DNA of 64,000 nt, taken from assembly GCF_001274725.1 (NCBI RefSeq), contig NZ_LGUF01000007.1:4778430-4842429 (forward strand). Direction: 5' to 3'. Made by a program: the position numbers and the translations under genes. This document shows, in pieces, positions 51,208-59,830 of the stretch. Positions within the stretch are counted from its first letter, which is position 1; the number at the start of each line of letters is the position of its first letter. Source of the stretch: Sporosarcina globispora. Its GTDB lineage: Bacteria; Bacillota; Bacilli; Bacillales; Cytobacillaceae. Below the pieces are notes generated by a model that had not been told where the DNA came from, did not search any database, and was given only the letters and a program-made list of their open reading frames with translations.

Positions 51208-51341
51208 GTTTCCTAACACCTCTTTCCTCTTAAATACTGAAACTTAAATTTGTACCTTACATTTTTATTAAAAGTGGTCAAATTCATTATGAGACTCCAA
51301 CTGAATTCGCAGTATATTATGACTATTTAACACGCTAGTAA

Positions 51342-51380
51342 ATATAATAGCATACCCTTCACCAGCTGAGGGGTATGCTA
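51342..51380 (-). terminator. Intrinsic terminator of the subtilase gene
   Basis: AGCATACCCCT and AGGGTATGCT pair with a small internal mismatch on the minus strand, then ATTATATTT. It separates the subtilase from the BsuPI gene. Confidence 0.75.
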
Positions 51381-51395
51381 TTAATCTAATCGATA

Positions 51396-54300
51396 TTACC
51401 TCAAACCATATGCCTTAATTACTTCCTGAGAAATTTTATTTCCTTGATCATCCCAAGCGGTTGCACGAAGGGAAACATATTTGTTTGTTTTAGGATTGTT
51501 AATTTTAGCTGTCCAACGATCATACGCAGTACGCTCAAGTTTTACTTTCTTCCATGACTCTCCTTCATTAAAGGAAACCTCTAATGTAGCTCCCTCTAAT
51601 TTACCATACTCTATTTTACTATAGCCCTCCCTATCATCAAGTTTTGCAACAGATAGCTCGAGTGCAGTAGATGGTGCCGCAAGTGCGTTACCGTTCATAT
51701 CGGTCTCAACCTTATAATCTAGCGAATAGAATGGGAGGAAAGTTTCGAATTCTTCTCTTTTTTGAGACCAGAATGTCCATTCTGTATGCGTGCTTAACGA
51801 TGTTTTCCAGCGATTCGGATCACGCTTAGCATCACTTACTAACCTGTATTGCGTCTTTTCTTCTGGGAATGGAGTATTTAAGTCCATAGCTTGTCCTTTT
51901 CTTTCACTAACAAGGGTATCTCCTTGGTACAATTTAAGTGTTTGATTTTTTAAGGATTCATTATATCTTTCACCACCTGTAGAGCCATTCCCTGAATCGG
52001 CCAAAGCAGGAATATTAAAGTGTAAAGTGTTGTTTTGGCGGCTAGGTGGAAAATAGTTTTCACCCAAACGCGGACGAACTACTGGAGAGAACCATTCTTC
52101 CTGAAGTCTTTGTCCTTTTTCATACGTAGCTGCAGGCTGGCGAACTTCCCATGGACTGTCTAATACCGCTGCTTTGTGATACCATCTAGTATCTTTCACT
52201 GCTGAAACCCACTCTGTTCGAACAGAAGGCAACTGTATTTCTTGGAAATCCCCAGGAGCACTTGTTGAATACGGACGCAAATCAAAACGGAACTCTCCTC
52301 CAGGTGCATCACGGTCTGATTTGTAACGCGTGTCGATCTTAACGAGTTCATCGTTAGATGGTGCATATTTTAAATTCTTTGGAATTTGGTCTTGATGAAC
52401 ATCCATCAAATCATAAACATATGGTGTATTTGTTTCACCTTCAACAAACAGTTTCAGGTTGCCAGAACGTGCTGCTGTGATCACTTTATCTCCTTCACCT
52501 TTACTGATTCCAACAACTGCAAGAGGGATGTCCGTTTTATCCGGATTTCCTGCAAACTCAATGAATTCCTTATCTTCATTGTTTACGATGATCAACAGCT
52601 TTGCACCCGCTTCATGTGCAGCAGCGGCCTGCTCAGAAGGCGTAACTTCACTGTTGCGATCTACAACAACCGCTTTTCCTTTTGCTTTTAGACGCTCATA
52701 ATCTGCTGAAGTTCCTTTTCCTGCATAAACCGTTGATAAGTTATATTTTCCATTGAGCATTGTACTTCCTGCAAATGGAACGTCATCCAATTCCTTTCCT
52801 TTAAAGTTAATCTCAAGCAATGGTTTCGTTAAACGCCAGCGAGTCAAATATTCGAAGTCTCCTGTTTTAACTTCCTTTGTTGGGACAGCATACATTTTAT
52901 CGATCCATGGAAGCATGGTAATGGTATTAGAATGAGTAAATGGTTTGCCACCAAGGGAACGGTGGTATTGCATGCGCTGATAGCTTGGCTCTGTATTCTT
53001 CTGTACTTCTACTGAAATTTCTTTTGCTTTTCGAGCATCAAGCTCCACGGTTTGAGGACCGTCTAGCTTGATTTCAGGATTACCGACTAATGCTATACCA
53101 CTATGATCTGTTTCAGTATCCACTGACATATAAGACATGGCTGAATATGTGCCAGGGGGTAATCGTAATTCTGTTGATCCGTTTACAGCAATGAATTCAG
53201 GTTTTGCAAAGTCTTTGTTAAGGAGCGCAACATACGTAAGGGCAGGATTCCCGTTACGGTCCGTAGCGTTAAACGTTAGCGGATATTTTTCTTCTTCTTT
53301 CACCGTGCCCATTGAAGTATGAGCCACTTGCTTGCCTTCAGAATCAGTCGCTGTAAGATGTCCTTCATAACGCGTGCCTAAGTCTCCAAGCTGTGGATTC
53401 AATGTAACGGTTACGTCTTTAGACCCGTTAGCCGGAATGGTAATTCGACTCTCAGAAACTGTTAGCATACCATTTGGTGCAGCATTACCTTTTCCATTCT
53501 TAAAATCAGCATGAAGATCTAAGGTGACAGCTGAGTCGCTGTCGTTTGTGTAAGTAACTGTTTTTTGTACAGATTGCGCATTATCATTTGGCCATTTGAA
53601 GAACCCAAACGATAATGAACCAGTTGCTCTCACTGTACTAAATGCCGCTGCTGGTACATCTAATCGACCTGATCCAATATGATAAGGCGAATAATTTAAT
53701 TTCTTGGATGTACTCATCAACGCTTCTTTTAGCTGTGTACCATTCCAATTAGGATTCTTCTGCAGAAGAATCGCAGCTGCTCCTGCTACATGCGGTGTTG
53801 CCATGGATGTACCATTCAGACTCTTGTAAGATCCGCTTCCTGATGTTAGCCCAGATCGAGCAGCAACAATCCCAACACCTGGTGCAGACAGGTCAGGTTT
53901 CAATCCCATATCTCCATAACGAGGTCCTTTTGATGTAAAAGAAGCAATCTTGTCTGCCTTATCCACTGCACCGATTGTTAAAGCAGCATCAGCAGTTCCT
54001 GGTGTACCGACGGCTCCTTCATAACCTGCGTTTCCGGCAGCAATAACAAATAGAGCACCTGTTTCTTCACTTAGTCTATTTACGGCTTGAGCCATCGGGT
54101 CTGTTCCGTCACTTGGCCCGCCTCCCAAACTCATACTTACAATCTTGGCGTTGTCTGCAGCCCATTCCATACCGTCTATGATCCAAGACTCCATACCACT
54201 TCCTTTGTTGTTTAACACTTTACCTACGAGCAATCGGGCCTCAGGAGCAACTCCTTTATTCTTGCCCTCAGAAGCAGCCCCTGTTCCTAGCACTGTTGAA

Positions 54301-55160
54301 GCGACATGAGTACCGTGACCATTACCATCATCAACTGTTTCTTCCGGTACAAAACTTTTTGCCTCGTCAATTTGATCCGCAAGATCAGGATGATTTGGGT
54401 CGATTCCTGTGTCAAGTACAGCTACCTTAACGCCCTTACCTGTGTAACCTGACTCCCAGGCGGCTGGCGCACCAATCTGAGGTACACTTTGATCTAATGT
54501 GGCTTCCACTCGGCCATCCAGCCAGATCTTTTCAATGCCCTTGTCGAACAAAGCATTGTTTGATTTGGCTTTTGCTGTTGTTGCAGCCTCATGTGTGACA
54601 TCTTTCCAGAATGTATCCGCTTCCATTTTGGAAGCAGAGAGGGCAGCAGCGTTAATACTCTCTAACACTCGAACCGTTTTTGCGCCTTTTGGCTCAGCTT
54701 TTGGTTGAACAGCTTTACCTTTTGATTCCGTGTACTCCACGATTATGGGTAGAGAAGAAAGACTTTTGTCATCATAGCCATTTTTAATCAATTCCGTTAT
54801 ATTAAACAAATCCATATCCAACTTATCAGCTGCTAAGTATGGCATAGCTGAATTTGGAATAACATACGTCTCTTCACCAATATCCAGTATTTGAGCACCT
54901 GCACCATTTTGGTCAACGTGCTCTACGTTAATAACACTCTTGCCGCCTTCAAGCTTTTTAATGGTAACGACATCACCTGTGATAAGCGTGATTTTTTGTT
55001 CATCAGCACCATTAATACTGTTTACATTGGCAGAATGCTCAGGTGGTGTCTTTTCATTTGTTGTTTTATCGATTGCATTTACATTATGAAAGGTTGATGC
55101 AAGCAAAACCGTAGATAAAGAGGTTGCTATAATCTTTTTCATGTTCATATTTTTCACCAT
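51396..55160 (-). CDS. Large secreted subtilisin-like serine protease (S8 family)
   Basis: Extracellular protease of 1254 residues. An N-terminal signal peptide (MKKIIATSLSTVLLASTFHN) is followed by a propeptide of about 200 residues. The S8 domain carries the triad: Asp250 in VAVLDTGIDPNHPDL, His282 in GNGHGTHVAST and Ser452 in LNGTSMATPHVAGAA, with the oxyanion Asn in IAAGNAGYEG. The C-terminal two thirds hold Fn3-like beta regions and a protease-associated-like segment around GKAVVVDRNSEVTPSEQAAA. There is no cell-wall sorting motif. ATG 55160 lies only 4 bases after GGAGG; the following GTG is an alternative. An in-frame extension to 55304 lacks any ribosome binding site. Confidence 0.92.
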   Translation of the reverse strand: MVKNMNMKKIIATSLSTVLLASTFHNVNAIDKTTNEKTPPEHSANVNSINGADEQKITLITGDVVTIKKLEGGKSVINVEHVDQNGAGAQILDIGEETYVIPNSAMPYLAADKLDMDLFNITELIKNGYDDKSLSSLPIIVEYTESKGKAVQPKAEPKGAKTVRVLESINAAALSASKMEADTFWKDVTHEAATTAKAKSNNALFDKGIEKIWLDGRVEATLDQSVPQIGAPAAWESGYTGKGVKVAVLDTGIDPNHPDLADQIDEAKSFVPEETVDDGNGHGTHVASTVLGTGAASEGKNKGVAPEARLLVGKVLNNKGSGMESWIIDGMEWAADNAKIVSMSLGGGPSDGTDPMAQAVNRLSEETGALFVIAAGNAGYEGAVGTPGTADAALTIGAVDKADKIASFTSKGPRYGDMGLKPDLSAPGVGIVAARSGLTSGSGSYKSLNGTSMATPHVAGAAAILLQKNPNWNGTQLKEALMSTSKKLNYSPYHIGSGRLDVPAAAFSTVRATGSLSFGFFKWPNDNAQSVQKTVTYTNDSDSAVTLDLHADFKNGKGNAAPNGMLTVSESRITIPANGSKDVTVTLNPQLGDLGTRYEGHLTATDSEGKQVAHTSMGTVKEEEKYPLTFNATDRNGNPALTYVALLNKDFAKPEFIAVNGSTELRLPPGTYSAMSYMSVDTETDHSGIALVGNPEIKLDGPQTVELDARKAKEISVEVQKNTEPSYQRMQYHRSLGGKPFTHSNTITMLPWIDKMYAVPTKEVKTGDFEYLTRWRLTKPLLEINFKGKELDDVPFAGSTMLNGKYNLSTVYAGKGTSADYERLKAKGKAVVVDRNSEVTPSEQAAAAHEAGAKLLIIVNNEDKEFIEFAGNPDKTDIPLAVVGISKGEGDKVITAARSGNLKLFVEGETNTPYVYDLMDVHQDQIPKNLKYAPSNDELVKIDTRYKSDRDAPGGEFRFDLRPYSTSAPGDFQEIQLPSVRTEWVSAVKDTRWYHKAAVLDSPWEVRQPAATYEKGQRLQEEWFSPVVRPRLGENYFPPSRQNNTLHFNIPALADSGNGSTGGERYNESLKNQTLKLYQGDTLVSERKGQAMDLNTPFPEEKTQYRLVSDAKRDPNRWKTSLSTHTEWTFWSQKREEFETFLPFYSLDYKVETDMNGNALAAPSTALELSVAKLDDREGYSKIEYGKLEGATLEVSFNEGESWKKVKLERTAYDRWTAKINNPKTNKYVSLRATAWDDQGNKISQEVIKAYGLR

Positions 55161-55637
55161 ACTTCCTCCTGAAAAACCAATTAATAGAATAAGACCATCT
55201 AATGAGATAATGTCTTTATGCAAGGATTCACTGTTTATCGCTACACTTCGATGCGTTTTATACTCTCTTGTGATGTTTAAATCTTCTGCTTTGTATGTGG
55301 CCACATTTTTCTATGATTTCAATGATTGCACAAACTGTTTACATACCCACAGCCTTCCTGTAAGGATCTTCCTTATTTTTTCTGCTCCTTATTCCATCCC
55401 CTCCTAATCGATAATTTTAACGAATCACAAATAAAAATAATAAATTGCCATTCTCTTTAATTATCGTATATTCATATTTTTCTGAAAATAAAACATAGGA
55501 TGTAACTTTTATAACTATTGGTTCTATACGAACATAAAACTAAAGTTCTATTCTAGCCCTTTATATTCGAGTAAGTGCTTACAATGAAAGTTTGTTATTA
55601 GAATAATTACAAGCAAACAGGCTGAAACACGAAGCTT
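55161..55637. other. Upstream region of the subtilase gene
   Basis: About 480 bases. At 55480-55552 it holds a segment resembling 63930-64000. A GTAAGTGCTTAC palindrome lies at 55571-55582. AGGAGGGG at about 55400 precedes an ATG that is followed by GAA and a stop, so it is not a gene. No promoter for the subtilase could be fixed, and a long leader is possible. Confidence 0.45.
55480..55552 (-). promoter_or_regulatory. Shared upstream element, copy at the subtilase
   Basis: Plus-strand text TTTCTGAAAAT near 55482 and TTGGTTCTATACGAACATAA at about 55518-55537, followed by AACTAAAG, recurs with few changes at 63930-64000. GTTC and GAAC form a short dyad in this copy. It may be a common regulator or promoter region for secreted proteins. 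Confidence 0.4.
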
Positions 55638-55679
55638 GAAAAAAATGGTCAGACATAACAAATAGTTAATGCCCGACCG
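55638..55679 (-). terminator. Terminator of the ureohydrolase operon
   Basis: GGTCGGGCAT and ATGTCTGACC pair with G-U pairs on the minus strand around a loop of about 12 bases, then a T7 tract. Confidence 0.65.
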
Positions 55680-55779
55680 TTTCTATCGATTTATTTAAAT
55701 CTTTCAGCTAATATAATCCCTTGAGAATTGGGAGTTTTAAAACACTATCGTTTTTCTGAAATTATTTCAATCTGGTTTG

Positions 55780-56778
55780 TTAAGAAATTATTTCTTCCTT
55801 TTCCTTGCTGTATTCTTTCTTCCTGTTTTTCTCTTTTTCCTTTAAAACATAGCTGAGCAAGTCCAGTAATATACGGGCAGCTACTTGTCCAGTCATTCCA
55901 GTTGGATCATATGGAGGTGCGACTTCAACCAGATCAAATCCGATGACTTCTCCTCTTTTGGCAATTCCTTCGAGCAATTCATTAACCTCATCATAAAGCA
56001 GGCCGCCTGGTGATGGTGTACCTGTTCCAGGAGCGATGGACGGATCGATTCCGTCGATATCAATGGTTACATAATATTTTTCTCCTGCGGGAATATGGTC
56101 GAGTACTTCTTTAAGTCCCATCTTTCTCATCTGCCGAGGTGACAAGATCACACTGCCGTACTCTCTTGCTGCGTCAACGTCTTCTTTTTTGCTGCTGCTG
56201 ATCCCTCGAATGCCAAATTGAAATATTCTCTGAACGTAATCCAGCTCAGATAAGCGGCGAATACAATTTCCGTGGCCATATCTCATTCCTGAGCGATGAT
56301 CTGCCCAATCTAGATGGGCATCAATCTGAATCACATGAAAAGGCCCCAAGTCTTCAAGCCCTTTTCCAACTGCTGCTGTGATTGAATGATCACCACCCAA
56401 TACGACTGGCATGGCTCCTTTGGAAATAATTTTTCGAATGGCTTCTTCTGTGTTCTCATGACATTGCATAATATCCCCATGTACCATGTCTACATCGCCA
56501 CAGTCCACGACTTTCCAATCAGGTCCTAGATACATAATATCGTTTTCAATATCATAAGCACCCTCCAGCCCAAAACTATATAATGTCGAACCTTCACGGA
56601 TTCCCCTGGGGCCCATTCTTGCACCCGATTTCCACTGTGTCCCCATGTCATTAGGCACCCCGATGACAGCTGCATCTGCGTCAAGCTGATCCAGGTCCGG
56701 ACAAATCGGGTATTTTCCAAACGTACAAATGCCCGTAAAAGGTAAATTTAGAAATTGTTTTTCATCATGATTAGACAT
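55780..56778 (-). CDS. Ureohydrolase (agmatinase/guanidinobutyrase family)
   Basis: Binuclear-Mn enzyme of 332 residues that hydrolyses a guanidino compound to urea and an amine. Metal-ligand motifs are complete: VVLGGDHSITAA, QIDAHLDWADH and TIDIDGIDPSIAPGTGTPSP. The segment YGHGNCIRRL, in place of the THGTPFRR-type sequence of classic agmatinases, suggests another substrate such as guanidinobutyrate or guanidine-like compounds. The C-terminus is a basic/acidic tail. GGGGG precedes the ATG. It is the last gene of the MerR-controlled operon with two dehydrogenases, which fits stepwise oxidation of an amino-aldehyde. Confidence 0.87.
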   Translation of the reverse strand: MSNHDEKQFLNLPFTGICTFGKYPICPDLDQLDADAAVIGVPNDMGTQWKSGARMGPRGIREGSTLYSFGLEGAYDIENDIMYLGPDWKVVDCGDVDMVHGDIMQCHENTEEAIRKIISKGAMPVVLGGDHSITAAVGKGLEDLGPFHVIQIDAHLDWADHRSGMRYGHGNCIRRLSELDYVQRIFQFGIRGISSSKKEDVDAAREYGSVILSPRQMRKMGLKEVLDHIPAGEKYYVTIDIDGIDPSIAPGTGTPSPGGLLYDEVNELLEGIAKRGEVIGFDLVEVAPPYDPTGMTGQVAARILLDLLSYVLKEKEKNRKKEYSKEKEEIIS

Positions 56779-56877
56779 TTGCTTCCCCCATTCTGTTTTT
56801 CTTCCTTACTTTTTCTCCAAGCAAGTTTGTTTCAACCCCGATGTCCCTTTTATCAAGAAATTTTGAAAACTGCGAAT

Positions 56878-58065
56878 TTATATATTTTCAATCATGCTTA
56901 TATTTTTTGCTTCATATGTTTTTTGAAATAATTTCAAATAATCTTCTTTTGTTAATTCTCTAGAATTCGCCTGTGTGCACAAATGTTCAAAAGCCCCTTC
57001 CGCCAAGAACGGGAAGTCATCGGGATTTACATTCCCTAAATCTCGAAGGTTAGGAATGCCAATTTTAGCTGCCAGCTCTTTTAACAGCACAACACCTTCA
57101 TATGCCAATTCCTCTGTTCTTCTGCCTTCTTTATTAGCACCAAGCTTTGCTGCTACCATTGCGTGCTTTTCTGGATTTGAAGGAATATTAAATTCAAACA
57201 CATATGGCAGAAAAATAGAATTTGCAACTCCATGCGGAGTATCATAAAGACCTCCAAGCGGTTCAGCCATAGCATGTACAGCACCTAGATCTGTATTATC
57301 AAATGACACACCTGCAACTAAACTAGCTAAAAGCATATTTTTCCTGGCCTCTAGATCATTGCCGTTTTCTACTGCTAAAGGAAGGGATTTAGCAATTAAT
57401 TCAATGGCATAAAGACTCAGTGCATCGGAGATCGGCTGAGAAGGTTTGCATGTATACGCTTCTATGGCATGTGTTAATGCATCCATTCCTGTAGCAGCGG
57501 TAATAGATTTAGGGAGTGATAAGGTTAATTCAGGATCCACAAGTGCCAGTTTTGGAGCGATTTTCAAATCTAGTATAGCCATCTTCTGTTTCGTAACTGT
57601 ATCGGTAATGACAGAACCTCTTGTAACCTCACTTCCAGTGCCAGATGTGGTAGGAATACAAATAAGCGGAGGGATTTCCCGATCCAGTAAATTTACACCG
57701 TAACGATCTCTTAACTCCCCTTCATTCGTTAATAGTGTACCAATGGCTTTTGCTGTATCCATTGAACTTCCACCGCCGAGACCGATTAATAAATCTATTC
57801 CCTCGTCTTTAAACTGGTGATAGGCTTTCTCGCAATCTACATCTTTAGGATTCGGAGATATCTCATCAAAAACAATGTAATGGACACCTTCTTGATCTAA
57901 TGAAGCTGTGACTTTTTCCAAAATTCCCGTTTGCGCGAGCCCCTTATCTGTAATAAGAAGAGCTTTTTTTCCACCTAGCTCTTTTGCCCTTTTCCCAATA
58001 TTTTTTACTTTCCCGTTCCCAAACTCAATAGAGGTAGGAAGATTGAAATTAAAATCCCATAACAT
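56878..58065 (-). CDS. Iron-containing alcohol dehydrogenase (group III)
   Basis: NAD(P)-dependent Fe alcohol dehydrogenase of 395 residues. The Rossmann-type half has KKALLITDKGL and GLGGGSSMDTAKAIG, then the loop CIPTTSGTGSEVT. The helical half carries the metal ligands in GMDALTHAIEAY and GAVHAMAEPLGGLYDTPHG. AAGGAG precedes the ATG. It lies 32 bases downstream of the aldehyde dehydrogenase gene, so the pair can interconvert alcohol, aldehyde and acid; the direction and substrate are not set by sequence. Confidence 0.9.
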   Translation of the reverse strand: MLWDFNFNLPTSIEFGNGKVKNIGKRAKELGGKKALLITDKGLAQTGILEKVTASLDQEGVHYIVFDEISPNPKDVDCEKAYHQFKDEGIDLLIGLGGGSSMDTAKAIGTLLTNEGELRDRYGVNLLDREIPPLICIPTTSGTGSEVTRGSVITDTVTKQKMAILDLKIAPKLALVDPELTLSLPKSITAATGMDALTHAIEAYTCKPSQPISDALSLYAIELIAKSLPLAVENGNDLEARKNMLLASLVAGVSFDNTDLGAVHAMAEPLGGLYDTPHGVANSIFLPYVFEFNIPSNPEKHAMVAAKLGANKEGRRTEELAYEGVVLLKELAAKIGIPNLRDLGNVNPDDFPFLAEGAFEHLCTQANSRELTKEDYLKLFQKTYEAKNISMIENI

Positions 58066-58097
58066 GTTTTCATTTCTCCTTCCACTTTTTCATAATA

Positions 58098-59609
58098 TTA
58101 CGAATTTGATATCGCTATGGTTCCCATATCACTTTCTACTGAATTAAACCATTCGGTTGGCTTCACATCTAAATTAATGTTGATTTGTTTTACCTCAGTA
58201 AACGTATCCAAACCAAAAGTTCCTAACCCCCGGCCAATCCCGCTTTGCTTGTAGCCTCCCCAAGGTGCTTCATTGTAGGCAAGGTTAAATGCATTAATCC
58301 ACGTAATTCCGGCTTTTATTTTTTTGATTACCCTTAACGCCTTTGCACCGTCTTGTGAAAATACACCTGCTGCAAGACCGTATGGAGTATCATTTGCAAG
58401 TTGGATTGCTTCTTCCTCGTCCTTAAACTTTTGAACGATCAGAACTGGTCCGAAAATTTCTTCCTGAACAATTCTCATGTCTGGTTTCGTGTCAACAAAT
58501 ATCGTTGGCTCAACAAAATAGCCATTTTCAAGCCCATTGTTTGTCATCCGCTTCCCGCCGCAAGCTAGTTTCGCTCCTTCGTCTAAGCCAATTTGAATAT
58601 ATTCCAGTACCTTATTCATATGTTCATTACTTACAAGGGCGCCCATTTCTGTAGAGGGATGATCCCCAGGACCGACTCGAATCTTTTTGGCTTTTTCAAT
58701 CAGCCGTTCAATAAACTTGTCATGGATGCTTTCTTCCAGCAGCAGCCGCGATCCTGCATTACAAACCTGGCCGGCGTTGAGAAAAATCCCATTAAGCGCA
58801 TAATCGACTGCTGTCTCAAAATCCGCATCGGCAAACACAATGTTTGGTGACTTGCCTCCTAATTCGAGTGAGATGTTTTTGATATTCCCAGATGCTGATT
58901 TCATAATGCTCCTGCCCGTTGATGTGCTTCCCGTGAATGAAACCATATCTACTTTATCGCTTTCTGCGATTTCATTTCCAACAGTGGCACCGCCTCCCAA
59001 TACTAAGTTTGCAACCCCATCAGGTATCCCCACTTCTTTCATTATCTCGAATAACCTATAAGTAGTAACCGGAGTAATCTCGGCTGGTTTAAACACAATC
59101 GTATTTCCTGCAGCAAGTGCAGGGGCTATTTTCCAGGCTCCAGTAAGTAGCGGGAAATTCCACGGAGCAATCAGACCACATACACCGACTGGTTCCCGAA
59201 CAACCATAGCCTGGACAGGATCAGTTACATGATACGTTTGCCCGCTCGGTTTTGTCACTATGCCAGCATAGTAACGAAAACAACCCACTGCATCAGCAAT
59301 GTCATACTCTGATTCTTTAAGTGGTTTTCCGGTATTCTCTGTTTCAAGCTTGCTAAGCTCAGCTGCATTTTCTTCAATCATATCCGCTATTTTATATAAA
59401 TAAGAAGCCCGTTCAAAAGCTGACAAATCCGACCAAATTCCGGAATCAAATGCTCTGCGTGCAGCATCAATCGCCATACTGGCATCTTCTTCATTACCGC
59501 TTGGAGCCTCTGCAATGATCGTGCCGTTTGCCGGGTTTATAATATGACTCTTTTGTTCATTTAAAGAATCCTTCCACTCACCATTGATAAACATTCTTAA
59601 CTTATACAT
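58098..59609 (-). CDS. NAD(P)-dependent aldehyde dehydrogenase
   Basis: ALDH-superfamily enzyme of 503 residues, similar to betaine-aldehyde and aminobutyraldehyde dehydrogenases. Motifs are the cofactor loop FTGSTSTGRSIM, the general-base ELGGKSPNIVFADAD and the catalytic cysteine in FLNAGQVCNAGSR; the C-terminal region has IFGPVLIVQKF and GGYKQSGIGRGLG. GGAGGT precedes the ATG. A 221-base gap to the permease gene has no terminator, so the operon probably continues. It probably oxidises an amino- or guanidino-aldehyde formed from the imported substrate. Confidence 0.91.
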   Translation of the reverse strand: MYKLRMFINGEWKDSLNEQKSHIINPANGTIIAEAPSGNEEDASMAIDAARRAFDSGIWSDLSAFERASYLYKIADMIEENAAELSKLETENTGKPLKESEYDIADAVGCFRYYAGIVTKPSGQTYHVTDPVQAMVVREPVGVCGLIAPWNFPLLTGAWKIAPALAAGNTIVFKPAEITPVTTYRLFEIMKEVGIPDGVANLVLGGGATVGNEIAESDKVDMVSFTGSTSTGRSIMKSASGNIKNISLELGGKSPNIVFADADFETAVDYALNGIFLNAGQVCNAGSRLLLEESIHDKFIERLIEKAKKIRVGPGDHPSTEMGALVSNEHMNKVLEYIQIGLDEGAKLACGGKRMTNNGLENGYFVEPTIFVDTKPDMRIVQEEIFGPVLIVQKFKDEEEAIQLANDTPYGLAAGVFSQDGAKALRVIKKIKAGITWINAFNLAYNEAPWGGYKQSGIGRGLGTFGLDTFTEVKQININLDVKPTEWFNSVESDMGTIAISNS

Positions 59610-59830
59610 TTTGACAAACCTCCAATATGATTTTCTTACCTGATCAATCTGATCATTAAAAAAAATACTTTCTTGCGATTTTAGTGAGTTACCGCTTACA
59701 TAAGAAGTGGCACCACCTCCTAATTAGAATTAAAATACTTGTTATAAGGAAACAGACATTGCCGGTATCAAATGGTGATCGACAACAACTGTTTTATAGC
59801 GAAATGATAAATGATTCAAAACGAGACATA

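Noticed and set aside
55161..55304. 48-residue N-terminal extension of the subtilase
   Set aside because: It has no ribosome binding site and would bury the signal peptide; GGAGG lies just before ATG 55160.
55389..55410. AGGAGGGG-ATG upstream of the subtilase, considered as a leader peptide
   Set aside because: The ATG is followed by one codon and a stop, and no attenuator terminator is seen nearby.
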